64,000 nucleotides of DNA from Clostridium_AD sp050717515. GTDB taxonomy: Bacteria; Bacillota; Clostridia; Clostridiales; Clostridiaceae. The notes beneath the pieces are model-generated. The model saw only the letters and a list, made by a program, of their open reading frames with translations, was not told the DNA's origin and ran no database searches. Location: positions 1-64,000 of the forward strand of contig NZ_JBOITL010000042.1 of NCBI RefSeq assembly GCF_050717515.1. Reading direction: 5' to 3'. The position numbers were made by a program, and so were the translations under genes. Shown one piece after another: positions 55,236 through 63,984 of this stretch (positions within the stretch are counted from its first letter, which is position 1; each line of letters begins with the position of its first letter).

Positions 55236-55253
55236 AGTATTTATTAATAAGAG

Positions 55254-55973
55254 TTATTTGAAAGTAACTGACTTAATTACCCCATCTAAACTCTTTGCAC
55301 CTAAATCGTCAGTGTATGTGCTAATGAAGCTTAAAGCATATCCATTTAAGACACAAGCATAATACTTTTGAGTCATCTTTATAGTGCCAGTTTCAATAGT
55401 TGATTCTAACACACTGAAGTTTTTTCCACCCACTTCTTGAGTATAAATTTCTTTATCAAATTTATAAGGCATAGTGCTGGCAAGAGTTTTTAACTGTTTT
55501 TTTACTTCAGCTAAGTAATCAGCGCCATTACTTACACCTTGGAAAAAAGAAAGCTTTTCGGCAACAACCATTAAATTTGGATTGGAAGTAGATTGAGCTT
55601 TCATACCTTTTTCCGAAGTCATTAAAAGATATACTGTTCTTAATTCGCTCAAATCTAGTTGTTTAGCTTTATTTTTATCATCTTTAGAAATTACTTCTTT
55701 ACCTAGTTTAAGTACAGCAATTTTTTCTTCATCAGTTGCTATTAACCATTTAGCAGGCATGTTAATGCTCATCTTAAAAAAATCGTTCGTATAAACACTA
55801 CCTTCATTTTTACCTAAAGTGAGTATTTTATCGTTAGCTACTTCTTTAGCTACTTCCTTAGTTACCGATTTAGGTACATCTTTAGCTACCTCTTTAGTAG
55901 ATGTTTTACTGCATCCAGCAAATGAAAATGCTAGTAATAATGTTAGAAGACAAGCAGTTATTTTTTTATACAT
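55254..55973 (-). CDS. Lipoprotein of unknown function
   Basis: A 239-residue exported lipoprotein: signal peptide ending in the lipobox FAGC (Cys about residue 21), a low-complexity spacer of K-E-V-A repeats, and a soluble domain from about residue 55 (GSVYTNDFFKMSINMPAKWLIA onward) that resembles small clostridial lipoproteins with a PsbP/Mog1-like shape. No binding motif is evident. GGGGGG precedes the start. It is monocistronic. Confidence 0.8.
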   Translation of the reverse strand: MYKKITACLLTLLLAFSFAGCSKTSTKEVAKDVPKSVTKEVAKEVANDKILTLGKNEGSVYTNDFFKMSINMPAKWLIATDEEKIAVLKLGKEVISKDDKNKAKQLDLSELRTVYLLMTSEKGMKAQSTSNPNLMVVAEKLSFFQGVSNGADYLAEVKKQLKTLASTMPYKFDKEIYTQEVGGKNFSVLESTIETGTIKMTQKYYACVLNGYALSFISTYTDDLGAKSLDGVIKSVTFK

Positions 55974-56198
55974 TTTAGAACCCCCCTGAGATTTGTGCGT
56001 TTATTTGCTAACTTGAACACTATTTATTGTATAATAATAATAATACTAATAATATATGGTATAAATTATAGCAACTTGTATAATATATAACAATATAAAA
56101 AAAATGTCAAATAAACGTACTTTATAGTATCTAGTAGTATTGTTATATTATTAGGAATAATCATTAATGGTTCATCAATTAATCTTGTTTGAAGCTAC

Positions 56199-56445
56199 AA
56201 TATAATGCCTGTAGTTTCACTTGATTTCACCCCAAAAGATTTAGACAATGGAATAATTTCGCACTGTCTAAACAAAGATTATGGAATTATGACAAGAAGT
56301 GGACTTCACTGTGCAACCTTCTGCTCACAAAACTTTGGGAACATTTCCAGGTGGTACAGTGAGGTTTAGTTTTAATCATAGTAATAGTAAAGAAGATGTG
56401 CTTTATACCATAAATTCTATTAATAAGTGTATTAAAGATTTTTAA
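56199..56445 (+). pseudogene. Frameshifted C-terminal remnant of a SufS/NifS-type cysteine desulfurase
   Basis: From about 56205 one frame reads PVVSLDF, then YGIMTRSGLHCA, which is the active-site loop of group II cysteine desulfurases and related class V aminotransferases (RPGLHCAP in intact ones). After one extra base near 56317 the match continues in another frame as SAHKTLGTFPGGTVRFSF and ends KCIKDF at 56445. No upstream PLP-binding part is left. The gap 55974-56198 is AT-rich and holds no gene. Confidence 0.82.
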
Positions 56446-56450
56446 TAATA

Positions 56451-56882
56451 TTAATAAATACCATTATATAAATCAGATAATGAACGAAAATGTTGAAATT
56501 TTGTTGATAATATGTCTTTGTAACTTAAACTAGCTAAATGGCCTCGTTTATAAGCTGAGTCCCATAAATTACTACTAAAATATAATGCAAACTGCTCTAA
56601 TTCTACAGGATCAAATAGACGATAATTTAGTGAAGTCTTAAATGGATATGTATGTATGCTATTATTTAAAACGTCATCTATCCAATCAAGTTCCACCATA
56701 CCTGTTTCAACATGAGATGAATAAAATGCGCCTATTAGATAACAATCAGCTTGAAAAAATAAAAAATTTTGATCTAATTTGCACTCTAGAAGAAACTGTG
56801 CACCTTTTTTTAAGAATTTGTTTGACTGTTCATCACTTATATTTTTAAAATAAACGTCACCAAATTCAAGTAGTATTCCCAT
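56451..56882 (-). CDS. Hypothetical protein
   Basis: A 143-residue soluble protein with no signal or membrane helix, rich in aromatic residues (for example FFQADCYLIGAFYSSHVETG). It has a correct TAGGAG RBS. It is sandwiched between a gene relic and the Rrf2 regulator. I do not recognise its family. Confidence 0.6.
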   Translation of the reverse strand: MGILLEFGDVYFKNISDEQSNKFLKKGAQFLLECKLDQNFLFFQADCYLIGAFYSSHVETGMVELDWIDDVLNNSIHTYPFKTSLNYRLFDPVELEQFALYFSSNLWDSAYKRGHLASLSYKDILSTKFQHFRSLSDLYNGIY

Positions 56883-57156
56883 ACAATCAACTCCTATATA
56901 TAATTTATTTTGTGTTGTTCAGTTAGTTATTCGACATAAAATCGAAAAACTTTACATTAAAACTGGCTTTATATTAAATAAAGCCATGAAAAATAAGCGT
57001 AACAGAAGATTCATGTAGAAAAATAGGGAAACAAGTAAAATTATGGTGATGTTTTATTATAAATTCAAGGCTGTGCATTTAGGTAAGAATGGATCTATTG
57101 AGTTTGCGCAGAATGGGCTGAGCGCTTTTTATTATGATAGAAAGATAATTTATCTA
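56883..57156. other. Divergent intergenic region, no firm gene
   Basis: A 41-codon open frame (57042-57167) starts MVMFYYKFKAVH but has no good RBS and runs into the Rrf2 promoter, so I do not call it. Nothing else is visible. Confidence 0.4.
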
Positions 57157-57214
57157 TTGACAAGATAGAATAAAATGCTTAAACTCAAAGTACACTAAAA
57201 TGGTATACTTTGAG
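57157..57214 (+). promoter_or_regulatory. Promoter and operator of the Rrf2-type regulator
   Basis: TTGACA at 57157-57162 and TAAACT at 57180-57185 are 17 bases apart. From 57184 to 57214 runs an inverted repeat: CTCAAAGTACAC and GTATACTTTGAG match in 11 of 12 positions with a 7-base centre. It covers the minus-10 box, the start of transcription and the edge of the RBS, so a bound regulator would block the promoter. Self-repression by the Rrf2 protein is the simplest reading. Confidence 0.75.
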
Positions 57215-57226
57215 GAGGGATATAAC

Positions 57227-57640
57227 ATGAAAATAACACGAGAAGCAGATTATGGGCTTAGAGTAGTGCTCCACTTATGTATATTAGGATATGGTAAAAA
57301 AGTAGAAGCAAAGATAATTTCAGAAAAAGAGGGTATACCCTTAAGATTTCTTTTAAAACTTTTAAGAAAGCTTGTACAAGCAGAAATTGTAAAATCTTAT
57401 AGAGGAGTTAATGGAGGATATACTGTAAATAAATTACCGGAACACATAAATTTAAAAGATGTTATAGAAGCAATAGATGGACCCATTGCTGTTAATAGGT
57501 GTGTAATTGAACCAAGTTTTTGCAAGTTAAATAGAAGTAGTGTGTGTATTATACATAGAGCCATGACAAAAGTACAAAAGGGTTTAAGTTCAGAATTAAA
57601 AAGTATAAATTTTAAACAATTAATGGATGGAGAAGATTAG
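57227..57640 (+). CDS. Rrf2-family transcriptional regulator with cluster-type cysteines
   Basis: A 137-residue winged-helix regulator (MKITREADYGLRVVLHL, then IISEKEGIPLRFLLKLLRKL recognition region and YRGVNGGYTV wing). It has three cysteines, in NRCVIEPSFCKLNRSSVC, spaced much as in IscR, NsrR and RsrR, so an Fe-S cluster is likely. ATG 57227 follows GAGGAGGG. It lies 79 bases ahead of cooS in the same direction, which suggests it controls the CO dehydrogenase operon as well as itself. Confidence 0.88.
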   Translation: MKITREADYGLRVVLHLCILGYGKKVEAKIISEKEGIPLRFLLKLLRKLVQAEIVKSYRGVNGGYTVNKLPEHINLKDVIEAIDGPIAVNRCVIEPSFCKLNRSSVCIIHRAMTKVQKGLSSELKSINFKQLMDGED

Positions 57641-57719
57641 GTAGCTTCAGGTTTATATGCTATTAAACTTAAAAATAAAATGAGTATATAAGAAAGACAA
57701 TATGAGGAGGAATTTTTTA

Positions 57720-59600
57720 ATGTGTGGAAATTGTAATATATGCAAATCAGCAGATACAGTACTTGAGGGGTTTATTGGGGGATTAGATGTAGAGACATCT
57801 CATCATAGAGTAGAAAGTCAAAAGGCTAAGTGTGGATTTGGCATGCAAGGTGTTTGTTGTAGACTTTGTTCAAATGGGCCATGTAGGATTACACCAAATG
57901 CTCCAAAAGGAATATGTGGGGCTGATGCAGATACTATTGTTGCTAGAAATTTTCTAAGAGCTGTTGGCGCAGGTTCTGCTTGTTATATACATATAGTAGA
58001 AACAACTGCTAGAAACTTAAAAGCTATAGGAGAAACTAAAGGAAGAATAAAAAGTGAAGCAACTTTAAATAGACTTGCTGACATGTTTGAAATAAAAGAA
58101 GAGGATACTTATGAAAAGGCAATAAAAGTTGCAGATAAAATAATTGCAGATTTATATAAGCCAAAATTTGAGAAAATGGAACTTGTTTACAAATTAGCAT
58201 ATGCACCAAGAGTGGAGAATTGGAAAAAGCTTGGGATTATGCCTGGTGGGGCAAAATCAGAAGTATTTGATGCTATGGTAAAGACATCAACAAATTTAAG
58301 TAGCGATCCACTAAATATGATTTTAAATAGTTTGAATTTAGGTATTTCAACAGGATTATACGGTTTAACATTAACAAATCTTTTAAATGATGTAATGCTT
58401 GGAGAACCAGTTATTAGACAAGCTAAAGTAGGGTTTAAAGTTGTAGATGAAAATTATATAAACTTAATGGTAACAGGACACCAGCATTCAGTGATTGCCC
58501 ATCTGCAAGATAGATTAGTAGAGGAAGATGTAACAGCTAAAGCAAAGCGTGTTGGAGCAAAAGGCTTTAGAATAGTAGGCTGTACATGTGTAGGTCAGGA
58601 TTTACAATTAAGAGGGGAACATTATAAAGAAGTATTTGCAGGTCATGCAGGAAATAACTTTACAAGTGAAGCTTTACTTGCAACTGGTGGAATAGATGCT
58701 ATAGTATCTGAGTTTAACTGTACACTTCCAGGAATAGAGCCAATTGCAGATAAATTTATGGTTAAACAGATTTGTCTTGATGATGTAGCTAAAAAAGCAA
58801 ATGCAGAGTACATTGAGTATACTTTTAAAGATAGAGAAAATATAAGTGAAAGAATAATTGAACAAGCATTGGAAAGTTATAAAAATAGAAGAGATAAAGT
58901 ACAAATAAACATTCCTAAAAATCATGGACACGACGATGTGTTAACAGGACTCAGTGAAGAGTCTTTGAAGAATTTCCTTGGTGGGACATGGAAACCGCTC
59001 ATAGATTTAATTGTATCAGGAAAAATAAAAGGGATAGCTGGAGTTGTTGGATGCTCTAACTTAACTGCAAAAGGTCATGATATATTTACAGTAGAGCTTA
59101 CAAAAGAGCTTATTAAGAGAGATATACTTGTACTTTCAGCAGGATGTTCTAGCGGTGGGCTTGAGAATGTTGGATTAATGTCGCCATCAGCAGCTAGTCT
59201 TGCAGGAGATAGCTTAAAAGAAGTTTGTGTAAGCCTGGGGATTCCTCCAGTATTAAACTTTGGACCATGTTTAGCCATAGGAAGACTTGAAATTGTTGCC
59301 ACAGAACTTGCAAAATATTTAGGGATAGATATTCCACAGCTTCCACTTGTACTATCAGCACCACAATGGCTTGAAGAACAGGCTCTGGCAGATGGGGTAT
59401 TTGGACTAGCACTTGGACTGCCACTTCATCTTGCAATTCCTCCATTTATAACAGGAAGTAAAGTAGTAACAAAGCTATTGACGCAGGACCTAGAAAAGTT
59501 AACTGGTGGAAAATTGATTCTTGAAGATGATGTTGTTAAAGCCGCGGATAAGTTAGAAAAAATAATATTAAACAAAAGAGGAAAATTAGGAATTAACTAG
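57720..59600 (+). CDS. cooS: Anaerobic Ni-Fe carbon monoxide dehydrogenase, catalytic subunit
   Basis: A 626-residue enzyme oxidising CO to CO2. CGFGMQGVCC (from residue 38) supplies the D- and B-cluster cysteines, with CSNGPC and ICGAD following. C-cluster ligands are in HQHS (near 255), CTCVGQ, VGCSNLTAKG, SAGCSSGG and GPCLAIGR. An extra CGNCNIC lies at the very start. ATG 57720 fits GAGGAGG; the in-frame ATG at 57702 overlaps that RBS. CooF and a flavoprotein follow, but no CooC maturation ATPase, hydrogenase or acetyl-CoA synthase gene is in the window. Confidence 0.96.
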   Translation: MCGNCNICKSADTVLEGFIGGLDVETSHHRVESQKAKCGFGMQGVCCRLCSNGPCRITPNAPKGICGADADTIVARNFLRAVGAGSACYIHIVETTARNLKAIGETKGRIKSEATLNRLADMFEIKEEDTYEKAIKVADKIIADLYKPKFEKMELVYKLAYAPRVENWKKLGIMPGGAKSEVFDAMVKTSTNLSSDPLNMILNSLNLGISTGLYGLTLTNLLNDVMLGEPVIRQAKVGFKVVDENYINLMVTGHQHSVIAHLQDRLVEEDVTAKAKRVGAKGFRIVGCTCVGQDLQLRGEHYKEVFAGHAGNNFTSEALLATGGIDAIVSEFNCTLPGIEPIADKFMVKQICLDDVAKKANAEYIEYTFKDRENISERIIEQALESYKNRRDKVQINIPKNHGHDDVLTGLSEESLKNFLGGTWKPLIDLIVSGKIKGIAGVVGCSNLTAKGHDIFTVELTKELIKRDILVLSAGCSSGGLENVGLMSPSAASLAGDSLKEVCVSLGIPPVLNFGPCLAIGRLEIVATELAKYLGIDIPQLPLVLSAPQWLEEQALADGVFGLALGLPLHLAIPPFITGSKVVTKLLTQDLEKLTGGKLILEDDVVKAADKLEKIILNKRGKLGIN

Positions 59601-59625
59601 TTTTAAGAATATGGGAGGATAATAA

Positions 59626-60063
59626 ATGAAGAGAATAATGATAGACAATGAAAAATGCCAGTGTTGCCTTAATTGTAGCCTTGCCTGTATGTCAGAGCAT
59701 AATGAAAAAGGAAAATCCATATATGATTTAGATCTTCAAGATATAAAAAATGTAAGTAAAAATTATATTATTCAAAATAAGGATAATAAGAATTGTCCTA
59801 TGTTTTGTAGACATTGCCAGGAGCCAGAGTGTGTTATTGCTTGTATGAGTGGTGCAATGACTAAAGACAGTGAAACTGGGATAGTGAGTTACAATAAAGA
59901 AAAATGTGCTTCCTGCTACATGTGTGTAATGTCATGCCCTTATGGTGTATTAAAATCCGATGAGGAAACTAAAAAGATTATTGTAAAATGTGATATGTGT
60001 GATGGTAGGGAAATCCCAAGATGTGTGGAGAGTTGCCCTACTGGAGCACTATACCTAGTATAG
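59626..60063 (+). CDS. cooF: CooF-like polyferredoxin electron carrier
   Basis: A 145-residue iron-sulfur protein of the HycB/CooF type with four cysteine groups: CQCCLNCSLAC, CPMFCRHCQEPEC, CASCYMCVMSC and CDMC-CVESC, enough for four [4Fe-4S] clusters. It should take electrons from CooS. It starts 25 bases after cooS (GGGAGG RBS) and ends 13 bases before the flavoprotein start. Confidence 0.92.
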   Translation: MKRIMIDNEKCQCCLNCSLACMSEHNEKGKSIYDLDLQDIKNVSKNYIIQNKDNKNCPMFCRHCQEPECVIACMSGAMTKDSETGIVSYNKEKCASCYMCVMSCPYGVLKSDEETKKIIVKCDMCDGREIPRCVESCPTGALYLV

Positions 60064-60076
60064 TTGAGGGGTGGTA

Positions 60077-61300
60077 ATGATGAAATACGTAATAATAGGT
60101 GCTAGTGCTGCTGGTATAAATTCAGCTAAGACTTTAAGAGGATTGGACAAGGATGCAGAAATAACTTTAATATCAAAGGATACAAAAGTATATTCAAGAT
60201 GTATGCTACACTATGTAATAAGTGGAAGTAAAACTGAGGAAGATATATGTTTTACTGAAGATGATTTTTTTAATAAATATAAAATTAACTGGATTTCAGG
60301 AAAAAAGGTTATAGGGATTAATATATATAACAAATTTTTAACAACAGATGATGAAAGAATTGTCACATTTGATAAACTACTTATAGCTTCTGGGGCAGAT
60401 TCATTTATACCTCCTATTAAGAATTTAAGAGGAGCAAATAATGTTTATGCTCTTAGACACATGGAAGATGTAGTGAATATTAACAGGGCGGCCAAAGTAA
60501 ATACTTCAGCAGTAATTATCGGAGCAGGTTTAGTTGGGATAGATGCAGCTATAGGTTTAATAGAAAAAGGTGTAAAGGTTAATATTGTAGAGATGGCGCC
60601 AGGAATTCTTCCAATTCAGCTAGATATTAAAACTGCAAAAGTATATGAAAATGAACTTATTAAAAATGGTGCGCAGGTGTTTACAAGCGTATCTGTTGAA
60701 GAAATAATTATAGATGAAAATAAAGATGTGAAAGCAGTTAAATTGGGAAATGGAAGAGAAATAAATTGCGACTTTATAATATGTGCAGCAGGGGTAAGAC
60801 CTAATGTGGATTTTCTAAAGGATAACAGGATTAAAATGGAAAAAGGCATAGTTATAGATTCACTTTGTAAAACATCAGTAGAAGATATATACGCAGCAGG
60901 TGATGTATGCGGAGTATCTCCAATATGGCCTATGGCTGTTAAACAGGGAATTGTAGCTGCGTATAATATGACAGGAAACGTAAAAGAATTAGAAGACTAC
61001 TTTAGCTCTAAGAATTCCATGAATTTCTTTGGAATTCAAACTGTATCCTTAGGGATATTAGAAGCTCCAGATAATACTTATGAAGTTGAAACAAGAGTGT
61101 ATAGAGGTATTTATAAGAAGATTATACACAAAGGTGGAGTGATTTATGGAGCGATTCTACAAGGTGATATTTCTTATTGTGGAATTTTAACCCAATTAAT
61201 TAAAAATAAAATTGATGTTTCTAAAATCAAGAAGAGTGTATTAGATATTAACTATGGGGACTTCTATAAAGTTAGTGAAGATGGTCAATACATGTATTAA
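60077..61300 (+). CDS. FAD-dependent NAD(P) oxidoreductase of the CO dehydrogenase operon
   Basis: A 407-residue pyridine nucleotide-disulfide-type flavoprotein. FAD-binding YVIIGASAAGINSAKTL is at the start, the NAD(P)-binding VIIGAGLVGIDAAIGL near residue 150, and the FAD motif VEDIYAAGDVCG near 270. RCMLHYVISG gives an early Cys as in NADH oxidases. In the known CooS-CooF-flavoprotein gene set it passes electrons from CooF to NAD(P). ATG 60077 (or 60080) follows GAGGGG; a GTG at 60071 is also in frame. Confidence 0.9.
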   Translation: MMKYVIIGASAAGINSAKTLRGLDKDAEITLISKDTKVYSRCMLHYVISGSKTEEDICFTEDDFFNKYKINWISGKKVIGINIYNKFLTTDDERIVTFDKLLIASGADSFIPPIKNLRGANNVYALRHMEDVVNINRAAKVNTSAVIIGAGLVGIDAAIGLIEKGVKVNIVEMAPGILPIQLDIKTAKVYENELIKNGAQVFTSVSVEEIIIDENKDVKAVKLGNGREINCDFIICAAGVRPNVDFLKDNRIKMEKGIVIDSLCKTSVEDIYAAGDVCGVSPIWPMAVKQGIVAAYNMTGNVKELEDYFSSKNSMNFFGIQTVSLGILEAPDNTYEVETRVYRGIYKKIIHKGGVIYGAILQGDISYCGILTQLIKNKIDVSKIKKSVLDINYGDFYKVSEDGQYMY

Positions 61301-61582
61301 TGTATAAAAGTAATGTGTTTAACTTTAGGTAGAAAAAACTCCAGATATGCAGTGTTGCAACTTAGTTTTTATGTTACAATGTATTACATACAGTAGCAAA
61401 TATAGAAAAGCGGACCATTTATGGCCAACCTTAGCATATTTAATAGACAAGCTGAACATCTGGGAATAAACATGAAAGTAAATAATTGCATACTATAGCA
61501 ATTTGTTTGGCAGATAGTATGCAAATTTTACTATATATTAACAATTGAAAACAAAAATAAAAAAGAAAGAAGGTATATAAAA
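61301..61582. other. Leader region of the first terD gene with a stem-loop
   Basis: TTGCATACTAT (61486-61496) and ATAGTATGCAA (61514-61524) form an 11-base stem with a 17-base loop and a weak T tail. A 25-codon frame starting MANLSIFNRQ lies at 61421-61498 with no RBS. No gene is called. Confidence 0.45.
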
Positions 61583-62161
61583 ATGGCAGTTAGCTTAAAA
61601 AAAGGTCAAAAAGTAGATTTGACAAAGACAAATCCAGGATTAACAAAGGTATTAGTAGGACTAGGTTGGAGCACAAACAAGTATGACGGTGGTTCAGACT
61701 TCGATTTAGACGCAGCAGCATTTTTAACAGGAGAAAATGGAAAAGTAATTTCAGATGCAGATTTTATATTCTATAACAATGCAGAACATGCATCTAAATC
61801 AGTTAAACATATGGGAGACAACAAGACGGGAGCTGGAGACGGAGATGATGAACAAATACTTGTTGACCTATCTTTAGTACCGGTAGCGGTGCAGAAGATT
61901 TCATTCACTGTAACAATTAATGAAGCAGAAGAAAGAAAACAAAACTTCGGACAAGTTTCAGATGCTTACATCAGAGTAATGAGTGGAGACGGAGTTACCG
62001 AGTTAATTAAATTTGACTTAGGAGAGGACTTCAGTATCGAAACAGCTGTAGTAGTTGGAGAACTATACAGAAATGGAGCCGAATGGAAATTCACTGCATT
62101 AGGTAGCGGATTCGAAGGTGGACTCGGAGCTTTATGTACTAACTTTGGAGTTAGTATCTAA
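61583..62161 (+). CDS. terD: TerD-family stress/tellurium-resistance protein
   Basis: A 192-residue cytoplasmic calcium-binding TerD protein. It has the family start VSLKKGQKVDLTK, the acidic DFDLDAAAFL, GDNKTGAGDGDDEQI (calcium site), and FGQVSDAYIRV and GELYRNGAEWKF. TerD proteins take part in general stress, tellurite and phage-related phenotypes, but the biochemical role is unclear. GAAGG precedes the ATG. No terC or other ter genes are near except the second terD. Confidence 0.93.
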   Translation: MAVSLKKGQKVDLTKTNPGLTKVLVGLGWSTNKYDGGSDFDLDAAAFLTGENGKVISDADFIFYNNAEHASKSVKHMGDNKTGAGDGDDEQILVDLSLVPVAVQKISFTVTINEAEERKQNFGQVSDAYIRVMSGDGVTELIKFDLGEDFSIETAVVVGELYRNGAEWKFTALGSGFEGGLGALCTNFGVSI

Positions 62162-62173
62162 CATTTAATAATC

Positions 62174-62215
62174 ATAAACTACTGTGTACCTTAAATATTA
62201 CACAGTAGTTTATTT
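62174..62215 (+). terminator. Terminator of the first terD gene
   Basis: ATAAACTACTGTGTA (62174-62188) pairs with TACACAGTAGTTTAT (62199-62213) exactly. Confidence 0.9.
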
Positions 62216-62230
62216 GGTTTATTAAAGGTA

Positions 62231-62252
62231 GCACCACAGAGGATGATTTGAC
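62231..62252 (+). repeat. Copy of a dispersed intergenic motif (strong)
   Basis: GCACCACAGAGGATGATTTG plus AC. Compare the copy at 42023. It lies 27 bases upstream of the second terD start, next to its RBS. Confidence 0.5.
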
Positions 62253-62278
62253 CACATTTCACAAGGAGGAATATTAAT

Positions 62279-62845
62279 ATGGGAGTTAATTTAATAAAAG
62301 GGCAAAAGGTAGATTTAACAAAAGGTAACTCAGCATTAAAGGAATTAGTAATAGGTCTAGGCTGGGATGGTAGTAATGGTGGCGATACTATTGATTGTGA
62401 TGCATCAGCTATAATGTTAGGTGGAAATGGAAAAATATCTAGTAGCAATAGTATAATATACTTTGGTAACAAGAAAAGTAAGTGTAAGAGTGTAATTCAC
62501 CAAGGGGATAATCTTACTGGTGCAGGTGCAGGCGATGATGAACAAATAGTTATAGATTTGACAAAAGTACCAGAGGATATAGCAAAGATAGTTTTCGTTG
62601 TTAATATCTATAATTGTGCATCTAAGAGACAACACTTTGGAATGATCAAAAATGCATATATTAGAATAATGGATAAATCAGCGAGCGGTGAGTTAGTTAA
62701 ATTTAATCTCACTAATGATTACGATAATATGACATCTCTAATAATGGGTGAGGTTTATAGAAACAACGGCGAATGGAAGTTCACGGCAACAGGAGAAGGT
62801 GCTACTGCAACTAGTATAACAGAATTATCAGCAAGATATAACTAA
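62279..62845 (+). CDS. TerD-family protein, second copy
   Basis: A 188-residue TerD relative. It keeps NLIKGQKVDLTKG, GDTIDCDASAIML, GDNLTGAGAGDDEQI, FGMIKNAYIRIM and GEVYRNNGEWKFTATGEG. The acidic DFDLD of the first copy is DTIDCD here and the loop has Ala for Asp, so calcium sites may differ. The two genes are separated by a terminator, so they are not one simple transcript. AAGGAGG precedes the ATG. Confidence 0.9.
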   Translation: MGVNLIKGQKVDLTKGNSALKELVIGLGWDGSNGGDTIDCDASAIMLGGNGKISSSNSIIYFGNKKSKCKSVIHQGDNLTGAGAGDDEQIVIDLTKVPEDIAKIVFVVNIYNCASKRQHFGMIKNAYIRIMDKSASGELVKFNLTNDYDNMTSLIMGEVYRNNGEWKFTATGEGATATSITELSARYN

Positions 62846-63240
62846 CAATCAGGGGGACCTCACTGTATCTAATAGTAGGAGGGTTACCTCTGCATATCGG
62901 TAGCAAGTGGGGCGATAGTATCCCATTAAGAGAACTATTAATTGGGAAATAGTAAATTAATTAGTTGAAATTTAGAGTGAGCATCAGTAGCTGCAGTAGT
63001 AGCTATTGGTGCTTATTTTGATGTAGTTAGCAAGGAGTTGATTTTCAGTAATCTCATAGCAGTATATTGATATTTAGCTTTAGTAAAACAACACAATAAC
63101 CGCAAATATGAGTAATTACGACATAATATTACAAAATAACCACAAACAAAAGATGCAAAAACCTCATTTAGATGTTAATATGTGAATGCAAAGAGAAAAC
63201 ATACTTTGTATATTTAAATTATGAAGGTGAGGTACAAAAG
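62846..63240. other. Intergenic region with a terminator-like hairpin
   Basis: AGCATCAGTAGCT and AGCTATTGGTGCT near 62981-63015 form an imperfect stem followed by TTATTTT, probably ending the second terD transcript. A GC-richer stretch at 62849-62920 contains several G runs and short inverted repeats (GAGG-GTTA-CCTC); I could not assign it to a known RNA. The frame upstream of ATG 63241 is open but has no RBS. Confidence 0.45.
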
Positions 63241-63984
63241 ATGAAGAAGACTTTAAGAGCATTAATATTGACTTTAGGTGTTTTAGCAACAACAGGAATA
63301 AGTTCAACAGTGTACGCCCAAGATTGTAATACAACTAATTATAAAATGGTTAACGCTCAAGATTCTAAAACTATTAATTGCACAGTTAAGGCAGGAGAGA
63401 GTTTGAAGGATATATGTGCTAAGTATGGTGTTGCAGTTCCGAAGGGTTTAGAGGCTAAACCACAGGTAACGACTCCTGCAAAGGCAACACCATCAAAAAC
63501 AACGACTGCAAAGGAAGCACCTAGTAAGGCAACACCGGCACCAGCACCAGTAAAGCCAGCTTCTACAAAGATACCAGCAGCAACAAATTTAACTGAGAAT
63601 AATAAATTAGAAAAAGAAGTAGTAACATTAGTTAATCAGGAAAGAGCAAAACAAGGACTAGCTCCCTTAAAGGAAAATGCGCAGCTTTCAAATGTAGCTA
63701 GATATAAGTCAGAGGATATGGTAGCTAATAACTATTTTTCTCATACATCACCAACTTATGGATCTCCTTTTGACATGATGAAAAAATTCGGAATAACATA
63801 TACGGCAGCTGGAGAGAACATTGCAATGGGTCAACAAACCGCAGCTTCAGTAATGAATGGTTGGATGAATTCTCCGGGACACAAAGCTAATATTTTAAGT
63901 GTGAATTTCACTGAAATAGGAGTTGGAGTAGCAAAAGATAAAAGTGGAACTATTTATTGGACTCAACAGTTTATAGGAAAATAA
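63241..63984 (+). CDS. Secreted CAP-domain (YkwD/SCP-like) protein
   Basis: A 247-residue exported protein: signal peptide (about residues 1-25, cleaved after VYA), a short LysM-like remnant (TVKAGESLKDICAKYGV), a Pro/Ala/Thr/Lys linker (about 75-115) and a C-terminal CAP domain (VNQERAKQGLAPL, YFSHTSPTYGSPF, AAGENIAMG, GWMNSPGHKANIL, TEIGVGVA, YWTQQFIG). This is the layout of YkwD/SafA-like clostridial proteins, with linker and wall-binding part. Biochemical function unknown. ATG 63241 has GAAGGTGAGG upstream. Confidence 0.9.
   Translation: MKKTLRALILTLGVLATTGISSTVYAQDCNTTNYKMVNAQDSKTINCTVKAGESLKDICAKYGVAVPKGLEAKPQVTTPAKATPSKTTTAKEAPSKATPAPAPVKPASTKIPAATNLTENNKLEKEVVTLVNQERAKQGLAPLKENAQLSNVARYKSEDMVANNYFSHTSPTYGSPFDMMKKFGITYTAAGENIAMGQQTAASVMNGWMNSPGHKANILSVNFTEIGVGVAKDKSGTIYWTQQFIGK

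Noticed and set aside
57042..57167. 41-codon open frame MVMFYYKFKAVH... upstream of the Rrf2 gene
   Set aside because: No convincing RBS, and it runs into the consensus minus-35 box of the Rrf2 promoter.
61421..61498. 25-codon open frame upstream of the first terD gene
   Set aside because: Too short, no RBS, and its end lies inside the stem-loop.
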